A DNA stretch of 64,000 bases from Deltaproteobacteria bacterium (lineage in GTDB: Bacteria > Myxococcota > Kuafuiibacteriia > Kuafuiibacteriales > Kuafuiibacteriaceae): positions 1,674,001 through 1,738,000 of the forward strand of contig JADJPE010000005.1 in assembly GCA_016713425.1 (NCBI GenBank). Reading direction: 5' to 3'. The notes beneath the pieces are model-generated. The model had not been told where the DNA came from and made no database searches. It saw nothing but the letters and a program-made list of their open reading frames with translations. Below are positions 20,601 through 28,305 of this stretch, in pieces (positions within the stretch are counted from its first letter, which is position 1; the number at the start of each line of letters is the position of its first letter). Both the position numbers and the translations under genes were made by a program.

Positions 20601-20790
20601 CGGACGGCGCACTCGACGCCGCATCCAAGGCCGCGATGACCTCGGCCGCAGTCTTTGCGCGGATGACGTCGAAGTGTCGGTCGCCGTTGCGGCGTCCGGT
20701 CGAGATCGCCGCCTCCAAGGCGCTCAATAAGGCTTCATCGCCTCCGGCGATGAGCACTGGGCCGCGGGACGAGGTGGGCTTTGGAGTCAC
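17635..20790 (-). CDS. Hybrid sensor histidine kinase REC-PAS-GAF-GAF-HisKA-HATPase-REC
   Basis: About 1051 residues from GTG at 20790, chosen because AGAAGG lies about 9 bp upstream and the longer open frame runs into the upstream gene. A receiver domain (about 12-130, acceptor in VLDDNLPD) is followed by PAS (about 140-265), two GAF domains (about 285-440 and 455-600), and a HisKA domain with VAHDFNNVL. Then come an HATPase with EVLTNLIHNAVDAM and GLGLS, and a C-terminal receiver with VIDDDD and TDLGMPG. It has no membrane helix, so it is a cytosolic phosphorelay hub. It lies between the PD40 lipoprotein gene (35-bp gap) and the Ser/Thr kinase gene (4-bp overlap). Confidence 0.92.
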   Translation of the reverse strand: MTPKPTSSRGPVLIAGGDEALLSALEAAISTGRRNGDRHFDVIRAKTAAEVIAALDAASSAPSAASASASGTPTVAAIVLDDNLPDAHSLELLALVTARRMNVPVIMLATTPDEETATEALRCGASDYVVKRDALEQALPVVLERAIENCAIEARIRTSEEQYRALIEASNDAIYLLIDGRFHYLNQRFAELFGWSREALLAPGFEVEALISPESRPMVAERMRRAELRQPLPTRYEFRALRRDGSEFDAEVSVSDILYHGQDAVLGILQDITARKAYERTLLRKNHELSVLNAIAEAITKARDLSAILEGVVVRLIELLEVHAAGIQILEPGTTTFSSIHFRGASETFVREMKSKDPMLGVVGLALSSKQLQVIENILDDERTAHGAAAREGFRSAVTLPLISHGQVTGVVTIFTREPRRFSSEEVALFVAVSRQIAVAIDNAWLYKKARDGIARLQALSEIAQAIGSTLDVEGVFRIVGERLQRLVPYRRIVLNILRPEPLRFSVRSMERPLGGESFVVRLHEALSVEPGSPLFKALETQESVVVSPGISLAGRGHPAFPSDECVSAIVPIVADSTTLGLFVVGIDHRAGFGEIDLDLLGDLAAHMAISLKNAHMFQDLERAYRDLRDFKDRLVRSEKLQSLGEMAAGVAHDFNNVLSAILGRAQMLKVLLKDEETLKSLRVIERAALDGAGTVRRIQEFAKEKSEGEFTRIRLNSLVRDAVDLTITRVRDLGIDVETQVELGDAGTVLGNSTELREVLTNLIHNAVDAMPHGGLLVIRSGKTEALEPWFEVQDTGVGMTEETQKKIFDPFFTTKGVHGTGLGLSVSYGIIQRHQGEFVVHSEKGRGTRIRVVFRAEDPVLSMIPEPDDREAAGRGGAASATITGPYAIPAKNTSKGSSAKILVIDDDDAVRDVLADMLRSGDHVVEAVSSGEKGVERLQTEEFDIVFTDLGMPGMNGWEVAQAVKRLWPQTPVGLITGWGAALDETPMKERGVDLIVAKPFRYNQVLTLVTEAMAIKTDGGSSDAGANANASVDARGSGTVSEGRPTE

Positions 20791-20825
20791 GGGTTTGGTC
20801 CTTCTCGCCCTTGCTTGCTCGTTCG

Positions 20826-22175
20826 CTAGGGAACGAACTGCGGCGTGGCCACCGAGAATAGATAGTTGCTTGTATTGAACGTGTCGAGGTCGGCGCCGTG
20901 GCCGAGCACATTCAACGTGAAGAGCCCCGCGCCGTCGACCTGGGCGACAAAAAGGGACAAAGTTGGGGCTTCGCCCTCGGGCGATGTGAGCAACCCATCG
21001 AAGATGAACCGGTCGGTGCAGGATGCGTAGCTGGCCGAAAGTGGGAAGGCTGGGTAGAAGCCGTCCCCGGGCTCCGTGAGCACCGGATCGCCTAGGTTGC
21101 CGACGGCGGCGGTCACGATCTCCGGCAGAATCGTCGCCGCAGGGCTTCCATCGAGGTGGAGCTCGATGAAGTCTTGGGGCAGCACGATGACCTCGGGGCA
21201 TGGCCACGTCAGATGCTGCCCGAAGCACCGGAACGAACGCCCGGCACGCAGTCCATCGAGGTGCGCGAGGTCGCCCGGCTTGCAGATGTGGCGGCCCGTA
21301 GCGGCACGCCGGTCGTGGACGTACACGCCGTAGTCGATCGGCCCTTGGGGGCCGAGCGTGTTGGCGTTGAATTCGCTCCACGCGATGCGGCGTGAGCCGG
21401 AGAGTGGCTCGAAGGCTGGGGCATCCTGGACCACGCCCGGTCTCGGGTTGACCGCTTGAGCGGGGCCACCACCGGTGGGTGCCACCATGATCATGGTCTC
21501 GAAGAACCGAGAACCGCCGATTCTCGACTTCGTGTCCTCGCGGACCCAGGCGACCTCGGTGCCATCGAAGCTCACCGCTGGGAGAGAGTCCCGAAACGCA
21601 GTGCCGTCGGTATGGCTGATTTGTCGGATCCGACCGCTCGTGGCTATGAAGTAGATCCCATCGTCGCGCGCGTACGCGATGCCATTGCCGCCGCGGGAGA
21701 CCGAAGGTTGCCACTCCTTCCCGCCGGAGTCGGTGAGCGCGAAGGCTTCGAACGACGCCGTGGTCGGGACGCGTGGCACTGGAATCCAGTAGAGGTCGTA
21801 GCTGTGCGCGCCCGAGATGGCCGCGGTCGCGAAGATGGCACCGCCGCGCATGGCGTTGAAATCGACGAGGATCTCCGTGCCGTCATCCCCGGCTTTGTCT
21901 CCACACCCTGCCAACGAGACGACTGCAGCGACCGAAACGAGCCAAGCGACCGAAGCGACCGAAGCGACTGAAGCGACTGAAGCGACTGAAAAGGCCGCCG
22001 GGAGATACCGGCGAGGAAGATGCGAGAGACACGAGATATACCAGAGAGATGGCCGCGAACTCTGCGAAGCCGGAGACGTGATCGGGCCGCGTGAGGCGGT
22101 GGGGCCACGTTGTCGCTCGCACGCGCGCCGCTGCGATTCGAGCCGTTGTCGTTGTTCGGGTGGACGGGTCGTCAC
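20826..22175 (-). CDS. TolB/PD40-like putative lipoprotein, start unresolved
   Basis: The C-terminal 350 residues have WD40-like/TolB PD40 motifs (SFDGTEVAWVRED, GNGIAYARDDGIYF), pointing to a periplasmic beta-propeller. The membrane targeting signal is RRYLPAAF, then a repeated Ser-Val-Ala run, then VVSLAGCGD, a clear lipobox. No ATG, GTG or TTG stands directly in front of the signal sequence; the nearest in-frame GTG is at 22175, about 90 residues before the lipobox Cys. The start may be a rare codon, or an indel may have removed it. It is the first gene of a three-gene operon with the hybrid kinase and the Ser/Thr kinase, so it might sense the envelope state. Confidence 0.6.
   Translation of the reverse strand: MTTRPPEQRQRLESQRRACERQRGPTASRGPITSPASQSSRPSLWYISCLSHLPRRYLPAAFSVASVASVASVASVAWLVSVAAVVSLAGCGDKAGDDGTEILVDFNAMRGGAIFATAAISGAHSYDLYWIPVPRVPTTASFEAFALTDSGGKEWQPSVSRGGNGIAYARDDGIYFIATSGRIRQISHTDGTAFRDSLPAVSFDGTEVAWVREDTKSRIGGSRFFETMIMVAPTGGGPAQAVNPRPGVVQDAPAFEPLSGSRRIAWSEFNANTLGPQGPIDYGVYVHDRRAATGRHICKPGDLAHLDGLRAGRSFRCFGQHLTWPCPEVIVLPQDFIELHLDGSPAATILPEIVTAAVGNLGDPVLTEPGDGFYPAFPLSASYASCTDRFIFDGLLTSPEGEAPTLSLFVAQVDGAGLFTLNVLGHGADLDTFNTSNYLFSVATPQFVP
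21946..21990. repeat. 9-bp tandem repeat inside a signal peptide
   Basis: Five 9-bp units (GCGACCGAA or GCGACTGAA) encode the repeated Ser-Val-Ala tripeptide in the hydrophobic core of the lipoprotein signal sequence (minus strand). Copy-number change would alter signal-peptide length. Confidence 0.9.
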
Positions 22176-22383
22176 GTTCGGCCCAGCGTAGCAGAGCCTC
22201 TCGTGGTGTGCACTTGCGTTCGAAGCGCGTTCGCTGCGGCTGGGATTGCATGGCCTCGATGCTTTGTCGCTCACCGACGCCCTTCTGCCTCGCGATTTGG
22301 CCTGGGACGGGGACGAGGGCGACGAGGAGTTGGACTGGACTTGGACTTGGACTTGGACCTCGGTTCTGGTTAGCGTCCTGGAC

Positions 22384-23877
22384 ATGCGTGAGCGCGGCGA
22401 CTTGGTCTTGGCGGTCGATCAGGGGACAACAGGGACGACGACACTCCTCGTTGATTCAGCACTCGGCGTACTCGCGAAAGCGAACTGTGAGTTCCCACAG
22501 ATCTTTCCCCGCCCGGGGTGGGTCGAGCACGACCTCGAGGCGATCTGGCAATCGACGGAGGAGGCCATCGCGGCCGTCTTGCGCTCGGCCACGGTCGACC
22601 CGCGTCGCATCAGCGCCATCGGCATCACCAACCAGAGGGAGACCGTGGGTTTGTGGGCACGCGACTCTGGTCAGCCGATCCATAACGCCATTGTTTGGCA
22701 GTGTCGTCGCACGGCGGATGCGTGCCGCGCCTTGCGCGCCGCTGGGCATGAACCGCTCATTCGATCCAAGACGGGGCTGGTGCTCGACCCTTACTTCTCC
22801 GGCACGAAGCTCGCCTGGTTGCTCGACAATGTTCCCGAGGCTCGATCCCGCGCGGAGGCGGGTGATCTCGTGGCGGGCACGATTGACAGCTTCTTGGTCT
22901 TTCGTCTGACCGCCGGTGCTGCGCACGTCACCGACGTGACCAACGCGTCTCGGACACTGCTCTTCGACCTGGAAACCGAGACGTTCGACGACGCACTGCT
23001 CGATCTGCTCGGCGTACCGCGCCGCGTCCTCCCTGAGGTCGCGTCTTCCTCGGAGATCTATGGCACGACCAAAGGATTGTCGGTCCTCCCGGATGGGATC
23101 CCGATCGCGGGGATCGCGGGTGATCAACACGCCGCGCTTTTTGGCCAGGCCTGCTTTGACGTCGGTGATGCGAAGTGCACCTACGGGACCGGCGCCTTCA
23201 TTCTCGTCAATACTGGCGCGCGGCGGGTCCGCTCCGAGCACGGACTCCTGACCACGGTGGCCTGGAAGCTTGGGCGTGAAGCGCCGACTGTCTTTGCCCT
23301 CGAGGGTTCGGTCTTCGTCGCCGGCGCTGCCGTTCAGTGGCTTCGAGATGGTCTCGGCCTTGTGGGCAGTGCGGCTGAGATCGAGGCGCTTGCGCGGAGT
23401 GTTCCCGATTCCGGCGATGTCGTGTTTGTTCCCGCGCTCACTGGACTTGGCGCACCTCACTGGCGCCCCGAGGCACGGGGTCTCATTGCGGGCATTACGC
23501 GCGATTCGGGCCGGGCCCATCTTGCGCGCGCCGCGCTCGAAGGCGTTGCGCTCGCGTGTGACGACGTGATGCAGGCGATGCGCGAGGATGTCGGTCAAAT
23601 GCGCTTGATCCGGGTCGACGGTGGTGCGTCCGTCAACGATTTGTTGATGCAGATCCAAGCCGATCTCGCCGGGGTCGACGTATCACGCCCGAGCGTCGTC
23701 GAGACGACCGCACTCGGTGCGGCTTGTCTTGCGGGTTTGGCCACTGGGTTCTTTCGGAGTGTCGACGACATCAAAGCTGCCTGGCGCGAAGAGAAACGGT
23801 TCGAGCCCAACTCCGGGCGCGCCCAAGCCGTAGCGCGCCTGCGTGAGAAGTGGGCCGCGGCCATCGTGAGGGCGTGA
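22384..23877 (+). CDS. glpK: Glycerol kinase
   Basis: 497 residues, the normal length for glycerol kinase (glycerol plus ATP to glycerol-3-phosphate). FGGY-family motifs are clear: LAVDQGTTGTTTL at the N-terminus, the ITNQRET segment, GDQHAALFGQACF and TYGTGAF in the middle, and VDGGASVNDLLMQIQAD near the C-terminus. ATG at 22384 is the start because the family begins right at this point; the upstream in-frame stretch is a TTGGAC-type hexamer repeat. It is divergent from the PD40 lipoprotein gene. No facilitator (glpF) or dehydrogenase (glpD) is next to it. Confidence 0.93.
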   Translation: MRERGDLVLAVDQGTTGTTTLLVDSALGVLAKANCEFPQIFPRPGWVEHDLEAIWQSTEEAIAAVLRSATVDPRRISAIGITNQRETVGLWARDSGQPIHNAIVWQCRRTADACRALRAAGHEPLIRSKTGLVLDPYFSGTKLAWLLDNVPEARSRAEAGDLVAGTIDSFLVFRLTAGAAHVTDVTNASRTLLFDLETETFDDALLDLLGVPRRVLPEVASSSEIYGTTKGLSVLPDGIPIAGIAGDQHAALFGQACFDVGDAKCTYGTGAFILVNTGARRVRSEHGLLTTVAWKLGREAPTVFALEGSVFVAGAAVQWLRDGLGLVGSAAEIEALARSVPDSGDVVFVPALTGLGAPHWRPEARGLIAGITRDSGRAHLARAALEGVALACDDVMQAMREDVGQMRLIRVDGGASVNDLLMQIQADLAGVDVSRPSVVETTALGAACLAGLATGFFRSVDDIKAAWREEKRFEPNSGRAQAVARLREKWAAAIVRA

Positions 23878-23900
23878 GCCAGCGAGCGCGGATCTCGAAC

Positions 23901-25916
23901 CTAGCTTCGCTCTTCGTCGACTTCGATTTCCGCCACCAAGGCGTAAACGCTTTCGCGTTGAACCTGATGCACTTCGGCGATGAGCTCGCAGGTGAGCGCG
24001 TACGCGTCATCGACTTGGATCAACACCGATTCGACGAACCCGCGTCGAACACCCCGATCCCCCATGACTTCGCGCCACCGGCCCCAGAACCGTCGCGGAC
24101 GGCGCGATGCTGGAAGACACACGAGCTCATCGACGAGCGGACGCAACATTCGGTAGAGGCTCGCGACGGATGCCTTTGCGGCCCGCGGTCTCAGTCTCGG
24201 GCTCGGGCTTGAGCTCCGGCTTGGGCTCGGGCTCCGGCTTGGGCTCGGATGGGGATTCGGACTCGAGCCTGAACCCGAACCTGAACCTGATTGAGGACTC
24301 GTGTGTGCGTTCGCGGGTGAGCGTGAGGGTCTCTGTTCGGGCCTTCGATCAAATCCGCGATCACGGCCACCACCAGGACGTTCGTGCTGAGCTCCGTGCT
24401 GAGCTTCGTACTGAGCTTCGTACTGAGCTCCGTGCTGAGCTCCGTGCTGAGCTCCGTGCTGAGCTCCGTGCTGAGCTTCGCGCTGAGCTTCATACTGAGC
24501 TCCGTGCTGAGCTCCGCGCTGAGCTCCGCGCTCAGCTTCGGGCGCACCGTCGTGGCGTGCGTTGCTTCGAGGGCTACGCGGCTCTTCGTCGAGCATTGAG
24601 AACGTCGGTTCCTCGTCACGGCGTTCCTCTCGACTTTGGACTTCTGGGAAGTGATCTGCGTTCAACTTCCTCGAGTTCGTTCCGAACGCGAGACCTCCCT
24701 CGCTTGCGCGTAAGTCCGGAGATGCGAACTCGGTTGAGGCTCGGCTCGGGGCGTCGTCGTTGCTCCCGTGCTTCTGCTGATGCTTCTGCTTCTGCTTCTG
24801 CTGATGCTTCTGCTTCTCCATCGGCATCGGCATCGGCATCGGCATCGGCATCGGCATCGGCATTGGCATCGGCACGTTCGCTTCACCTGCCGGCGCATCC
24901 ATCGACGCCAGGTTGGTGCGTCGTCGACTCTCGTTGCTCCGAAGGCCTTCAACCGGATGGCGCCGCTTGCGAGGCATCCTCGCGATCTCCGTGAACTGCG
25001 GGTCGACATCCTCGAGGGCCTCGAAGTCATCGATCTCCTCGAGCTCATCGAAATCCTCCGGTCGCGAGAGACCGCGGGAGGAGCACGCAAAGACGGAGTT
25101 CAGGTGACGTCGGAACTTCGCGGACACAACGAGGCTTCGTGTAGGCGCGTCGGAAGCGGATCGTTCCGCAGGCAAACTCTTGGCGCTCTTGGCGCCGGGC
25201 CGCGCCGGCGAGCCTTGAGCGGGCGTGGTCGCACCGCCTCGTTCACGCAGCGTCGGTTCGCCTTCGGGTGCGGGGGCTGGCGCCGCGGACCCTGCCGGGA
25301 CCAGGTAGGGAAGGGCGCGCGTCGGCCTCTCGTCATCTTCGAAAGCTTCCGGCGGTGGCGAGCTTCCGGTCGGCGTCTTTGCGTGGACGTGGATCATGCC
25401 GGCGAAGGGTGGGAGGTCCGGCACCTGCCTCTGCTCTTCCCCGTCTTGATCGAAATTCGGTGACCATGACGCCGCGATCGCCTGAATCCGCGCGAGTGCG
25501 CTTCGTGGAACTTGGAAATTCGCAGACGCGCGTTCTGGCGCTGGGTTGGGCTGAACTACGGCGTCGGCGTCGGCGCCAGCGACGGCGCCGGCCGCGTCAG
25601 CTGTGTAGGTGCGGGGGCGACTTTCGGGGCGCTCGGCGGCGTCGGGCGCAAAGACCAAAGCGTCCGCCAACGCACGAAGGCTCCGGCGCGCCATCTCCGC
25701 TTCTTCAGCGTTCGGTGCGCCGCTTCCGCATTGGAGGCCCTTGGGCTGTGGGCTTTGGTTCGCCGCCTCCTGCCACCTTCGAATCGTTGCTATGGCTCGC
25801 GGTGTTCCGAGAGCGCCTGCATCGCGGCGCACTGCGTTGATGAAGGTCTCGGGCCAAGCGTGATCCGGAACAGCTTCATCCCACCCGTCGGATGATTGCT
25901 GGGGGTTCTGAGCCAC
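23901..25916 (-). CDS. Repeat-rich protein of unknown function with conserved-looking C-terminal domain
   Basis: 671 residues, GTG start. I do not recognise it. The N-terminal 160 residues look folded (TFINAVRRDAGALGTPRA, ARIQAIAASW). The middle is low complexity, built from separate tandem repeats: nine Pro-Met dipeptides, a Gln-Lys-His stretch, a long Gly-Ala-Gln-His/Glu-Ala-Gln-Tyr tetrapeptide array, and Ser-Gly and Ser-Pro runs. The last 90 residues (from SVASLYRMLRPLVDEL) have no repeats and look like a globular alpha/beta domain. No signal peptide or membrane helix is seen, so it is probably cytosolic. It is convergent with glpK and divergent from the FecR-TPR gene. Confidence 0.7.
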   Translation of the reverse strand: MAQNPQQSSDGWDEAVPDHAWPETFINAVRRDAGALGTPRAIATIRRWQEAANQSPQPKGLQCGSGAPNAEEAEMARRSLRALADALVFAPDAAERPESRPRTYTADAAGAVAGADADAVVQPNPAPERASANFQVPRSALARIQAIAASWSPNFDQDGEEQRQVPDLPPFAGMIHVHAKTPTGSSPPPEAFEDDERPTRALPYLVPAGSAAPAPAPEGEPTLRERGGATTPAQGSPARPGAKSAKSLPAERSASDAPTRSLVVSAKFRRHLNSVFACSSRGLSRPEDFDELEEIDDFEALEDVDPQFTEIARMPRKRRHPVEGLRSNESRRRTNLASMDAPAGEANVPMPMPMPMPMPMPMPMPMEKQKHQQKQKQKHQQKHGSNDDAPSRASTEFASPDLRASEGGLAFGTNSRKLNADHFPEVQSREERRDEEPTFSMLDEEPRSPRSNARHDGAPEAERGAQRGAQHGAQYEAQREAQHGAQHGAQHGAQHGAQYEAQYEAQHGAQHERPGGGRDRGFDRRPEQRPSRSPANAHTSPQSGSGSGSGSSPNPHPSPSRSPSPSRSSSPSPRLRPRAAKASVASLYRMLRPLVDELVCLPASRRPRRFWGRWREVMGDRGVRRGFVESVLIQVDDAYALTCELIAEVHQVQRESVYALVAEIEVDEERS
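24385..24540. repeat. 12-bp tandem repeat array, about 13 units
   Basis: Degenerate 12-bp units (GCTGAGCTCCGT type) encode the Gly-Ala-Gln-His/Glu-Ala-Gln-Tyr tetrapeptide array of the unknown protein on the minus strand. The frame is kept throughout. Confidence 0.93.
24819..24872. repeat. Hexanucleotide repeat (CATCGG)9
   Basis: Nine 6-bp units, one of them CATTGG, encode nine Pro-Met dipeptides on the minus strand in the unknown protein. A CTTCTG-type repeat coding Gln-Lys lies directly beside it. Confidence 0.93.
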
Positions 25917-26139
25917 TCACTCGAGCATACCAGGGCATCGCTCACCGAGGCATCTTTCGAGCATCGGCTGTCACCACGTAAGTGCCTGATTATCCGCGTG
26001 CTTATTCCGAAGGCGGTTAGCCATCTCGCCGAACGACATTCCAGGCGTTGGGTGAATGACTTTCATCCGGCGCCTATCCTTGAAGCCGTCCTCTTGAATC
26101 TCTTGAATCCTTCGCGTCGGCCTAGGCACCTACCCACGC

Positions 26140-28224
26140 GTGCGACGGAGGACTCATGCTCGCCACCCCGAGCGCGCGGAGCTCCACGCTTTCGCGGCGG
26201 GTGAGGCCGACTCGAAGCGCGCTGGCGCCATCGGTTCTCATGTGGCCACCTGCGCTCTTTGCGCGCGCGCTCTCGAAGAGGTGCAGTCGCTTCGTGCCTT
26301 GTTTGCGGAGACGCGCGCTCTCGACGAACCCGATGAGCTTTCTTGGCGTCGCATGCAGCGACGACTTGAAGCGCAGGTGGCGGTTTTCCAAGATCGCTCG
26401 GATCTCGCTCGCCTAGGCAAAGACTCGGTCGTCCATGACCTGAGAGGTTGTGGCTCACGTTCCGGCAGCGATGGATCAACGAGGTCAACGAGGTCAACGG
26501 GCTCGACGAGATCAGCGAGGTCGACGAGATCTACGGCCTCGATGAGGTCCACGGGCTCGATGGGATCGACGAGTTTGGGCGGTTCTGTGCGATGGTTCGA
26601 GGCCGCGGCGATGGTTCTTGCCGCCGTGTCCGTGTTGGCCGTCGGAGGGCACCTAGGCACTCGGACTCGGGACGAGCCGGTTCCGTGGGGCGGGCCAGCT
26701 CGCGGGATCGGTCGGGGTGCGCCGGGTGAGCCGGGTGAGCGGGCTGGGGGTCATGCGCGTGTGGATGGCGTGGAGAAGATTGCCCAATCCATAACGACCC
26801 TAGAGGCACCGCTCGACGTCCAGCTCGAATCGGGGATCGCGCTCCATCTGGCGCCCAATACGCGGATCGCTGTGCTTGCCTCCCGGAACCGAAACCGAGA
26901 AGCGGAGACACTTCGAAGCCGAGGAGGAGAGACGGTGCAGCTCGACTATGGCGAGGTCGATGTGCGCCGAGCTTGGCCAAGTACTTGGCCGCGAACATCG
27001 CGCGCGCACGCTGTCACCGTGACGTCCCCTCATTTTGTGGCTGTCGCCGACAGCGCAGATTTCTCCGTGAGCTATCGGGCCGGGGTCTACTCGGTGCTTG
27101 TGCGAGAGGGTGCGGCTGATGTCCGAGGCGAAGGTCTTTCGGGCTCGAATCCGGTCAAGCAAGGTGAGCGTCGACTTGTGGTGGTTGCGGACCCTGATGC
27201 CGCGGCGCCAGATCATGCTGCATCCGAAGCCGCGAGCCCGCGAGCTATGGGCCGAAGAGACGTCAGTCCCCAAGCGGTCGAGCCCCAACCCGCGGGTGTT
27301 GGCGTCGTCAAGGCGTCCGCGCCCATGTCCGCGCCCGCCTCCGCGCCCATGTCCATGTCCATCTCGGCCCCGGTGGCTGAAAAGCCATCAAGACGTTCCC
27401 GCCCACGAGCTTGGACCGGAGCGCCTCTTGCGCAGTCAGCGGTTGCGGCGTCGCCCGTCGAGCCATCGGTGCCCAAGACGATGTCAAGGGTGAGGCCCGT
27501 CGAGGCCGGATGTTCCGACTCGAAGTCGGCCCAGTCTTCTTTCTGCCCGGGCCGTCCGTTGGACGTTGGGGTCGAGTGTTTGGCGGAGCTTCGGGAGGGG
27601 CAGGTCGCCGAGCAACCGGCCGCCGAGCGCCCAGCCGCCGAGGGACAGACGGTTGTGCACGTGGAGCGAGCGAACGTCGACCGCATCGCGGTGGATTCGC
27701 CGAGCGGAGACCGAGAGATCTTCGAACTCTGGAGCCGAGCAACCGATGCCTACTATCGTGAGCGCGATCTTCCGACGGCGATTCACCTCGCGGAACAAGT
27801 GGTTGCGGCGGACATATTGGCTGGGCCCGAAGGCTGGCTCGCCCAGCGCCTGCTCTGCGAGGCCTATGTTGCCGACGGCCAGCCGCTGGCGGCGATTCGT
27901 GCGTGCACGTTGCTGCTGCGCAACCCTTCGGCTCGCGCGGACGAGATTCGGCAGGTCCACTACATGATCGCGACGATCCTTCGCGCCCATCTCGAAGACT
28001 GCGACGGTGCCATTCAGCACTACGATCGTGCGATCGTTTTTGGTGGCACTTCGGTCATGGACGACGAGGTTCGCTTCTTCCGTGCAACCTGCGCCATTCG
28101 TACAGGGCGCTTCGATCTCGCACGAAGTGATCTCGCGTCGCTCAAGGTACGCGCGGCGACCTCCGCCCGACCGAAGGAGCTCATTCGCCTCGAGAGCATG
28201 CTGCGCGAAGCTGAAACCCGCTGA
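26140..28224 (+). CDS. Zinc-finger anti-sigma-like / FecR / TPR protein
   Basis: 694 residues from GTG at 26140. The N-terminus has HPERAELHAFAAGEAD and then HVATCALCARAL, the His-x3-Cys-x2-Cys zinc finger of anti-sigma factors. A degenerate Ser-Thr-Arg repeat linker (about 108-147) leads to a membrane helix near 155-170 (AAAMVLAAVSVLAVGG), then a FecR-type periplasmic domain (about 210-330). A Pro/Ala-rich stretch and a TPR-like C-terminal region (about 530-690, including RAHLEDCDGAIQHYDRAI) follow. No sigma factor gene is adjacent. An ATG at 26156 has a better ribosome site (GGAGG) but is out of frame, so the start region deserves a check. Confidence 0.72.
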   Translation: MRRRTHARHPERAELHAFAAGEADSKRAGAIGSHVATCALCARALEEVQSLRALFAETRALDEPDELSWRRMQRRLEAQVAVFQDRSDLARLGKDSVVHDLRGCGSRSGSDGSTRSTRSTGSTRSARSTRSTASMRSTGSMGSTSLGGSVRWFEAAAMVLAAVSVLAVGGHLGTRTRDEPVPWGGPARGIGRGAPGEPGERAGGHARVDGVEKIAQSITTLEAPLDVQLESGIALHLAPNTRIAVLASRNRNREAETLRSRGGETVQLDYGEVDVRRAWPSTWPRTSRAHAVTVTSPHFVAVADSADFSVSYRAGVYSVLVREGAADVRGEGLSGSNPVKQGERRLVVVADPDAAAPDHAASEAASPRAMGRRDVSPQAVEPQPAGVGVVKASAPMSAPASAPMSMSISAPVAEKPSRRSRPRAWTGAPLAQSAVAASPVEPSVPKTMSRVRPVEAGCSDSKSAQSSFCPGRPLDVGVECLAELREGQVAEQPAAERPAAEGQTVVHVERANVDRIAVDSPSGDREIFELWSRATDAYYRERDLPTAIHLAEQVVAADILAGPEGWLAQRLLCEAYVADGQPLAAIRACTLLLRNPSARADEIRQVHYMIATILRAHLEDCDGAIQHYDRAIVFGGTSVMDDEVRFFRATCAIRTGRFDLARSDLASLKVRAATSARPKELIRLESMLREAETR
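26476..26574. repeat. Degenerate 9-bp tandem repeat, about 11 units
   Basis: TCAACGAGG-type 9-bp units encode Ser-Thr-Arg tripeptides in the linker before the membrane helix of the FecR-TPR protein. The units have drifted but the 9-bp period and frame are intact. Confidence 0.8.
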
Positions 28225-28305
28225 GATCGCGCCCGATGAACGCCATTGCTCGGGGAGGGCACGTTAGCTCGGGCGCGCCTCTCTGACGCGGGACGAGGAG
28301 GGATC

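Noticed and set aside
24385..24540. Possible CRISPR array
   Set aside because: The 12-bp units are contiguous, degenerate and in frame; there are no spacers and no cas genes.
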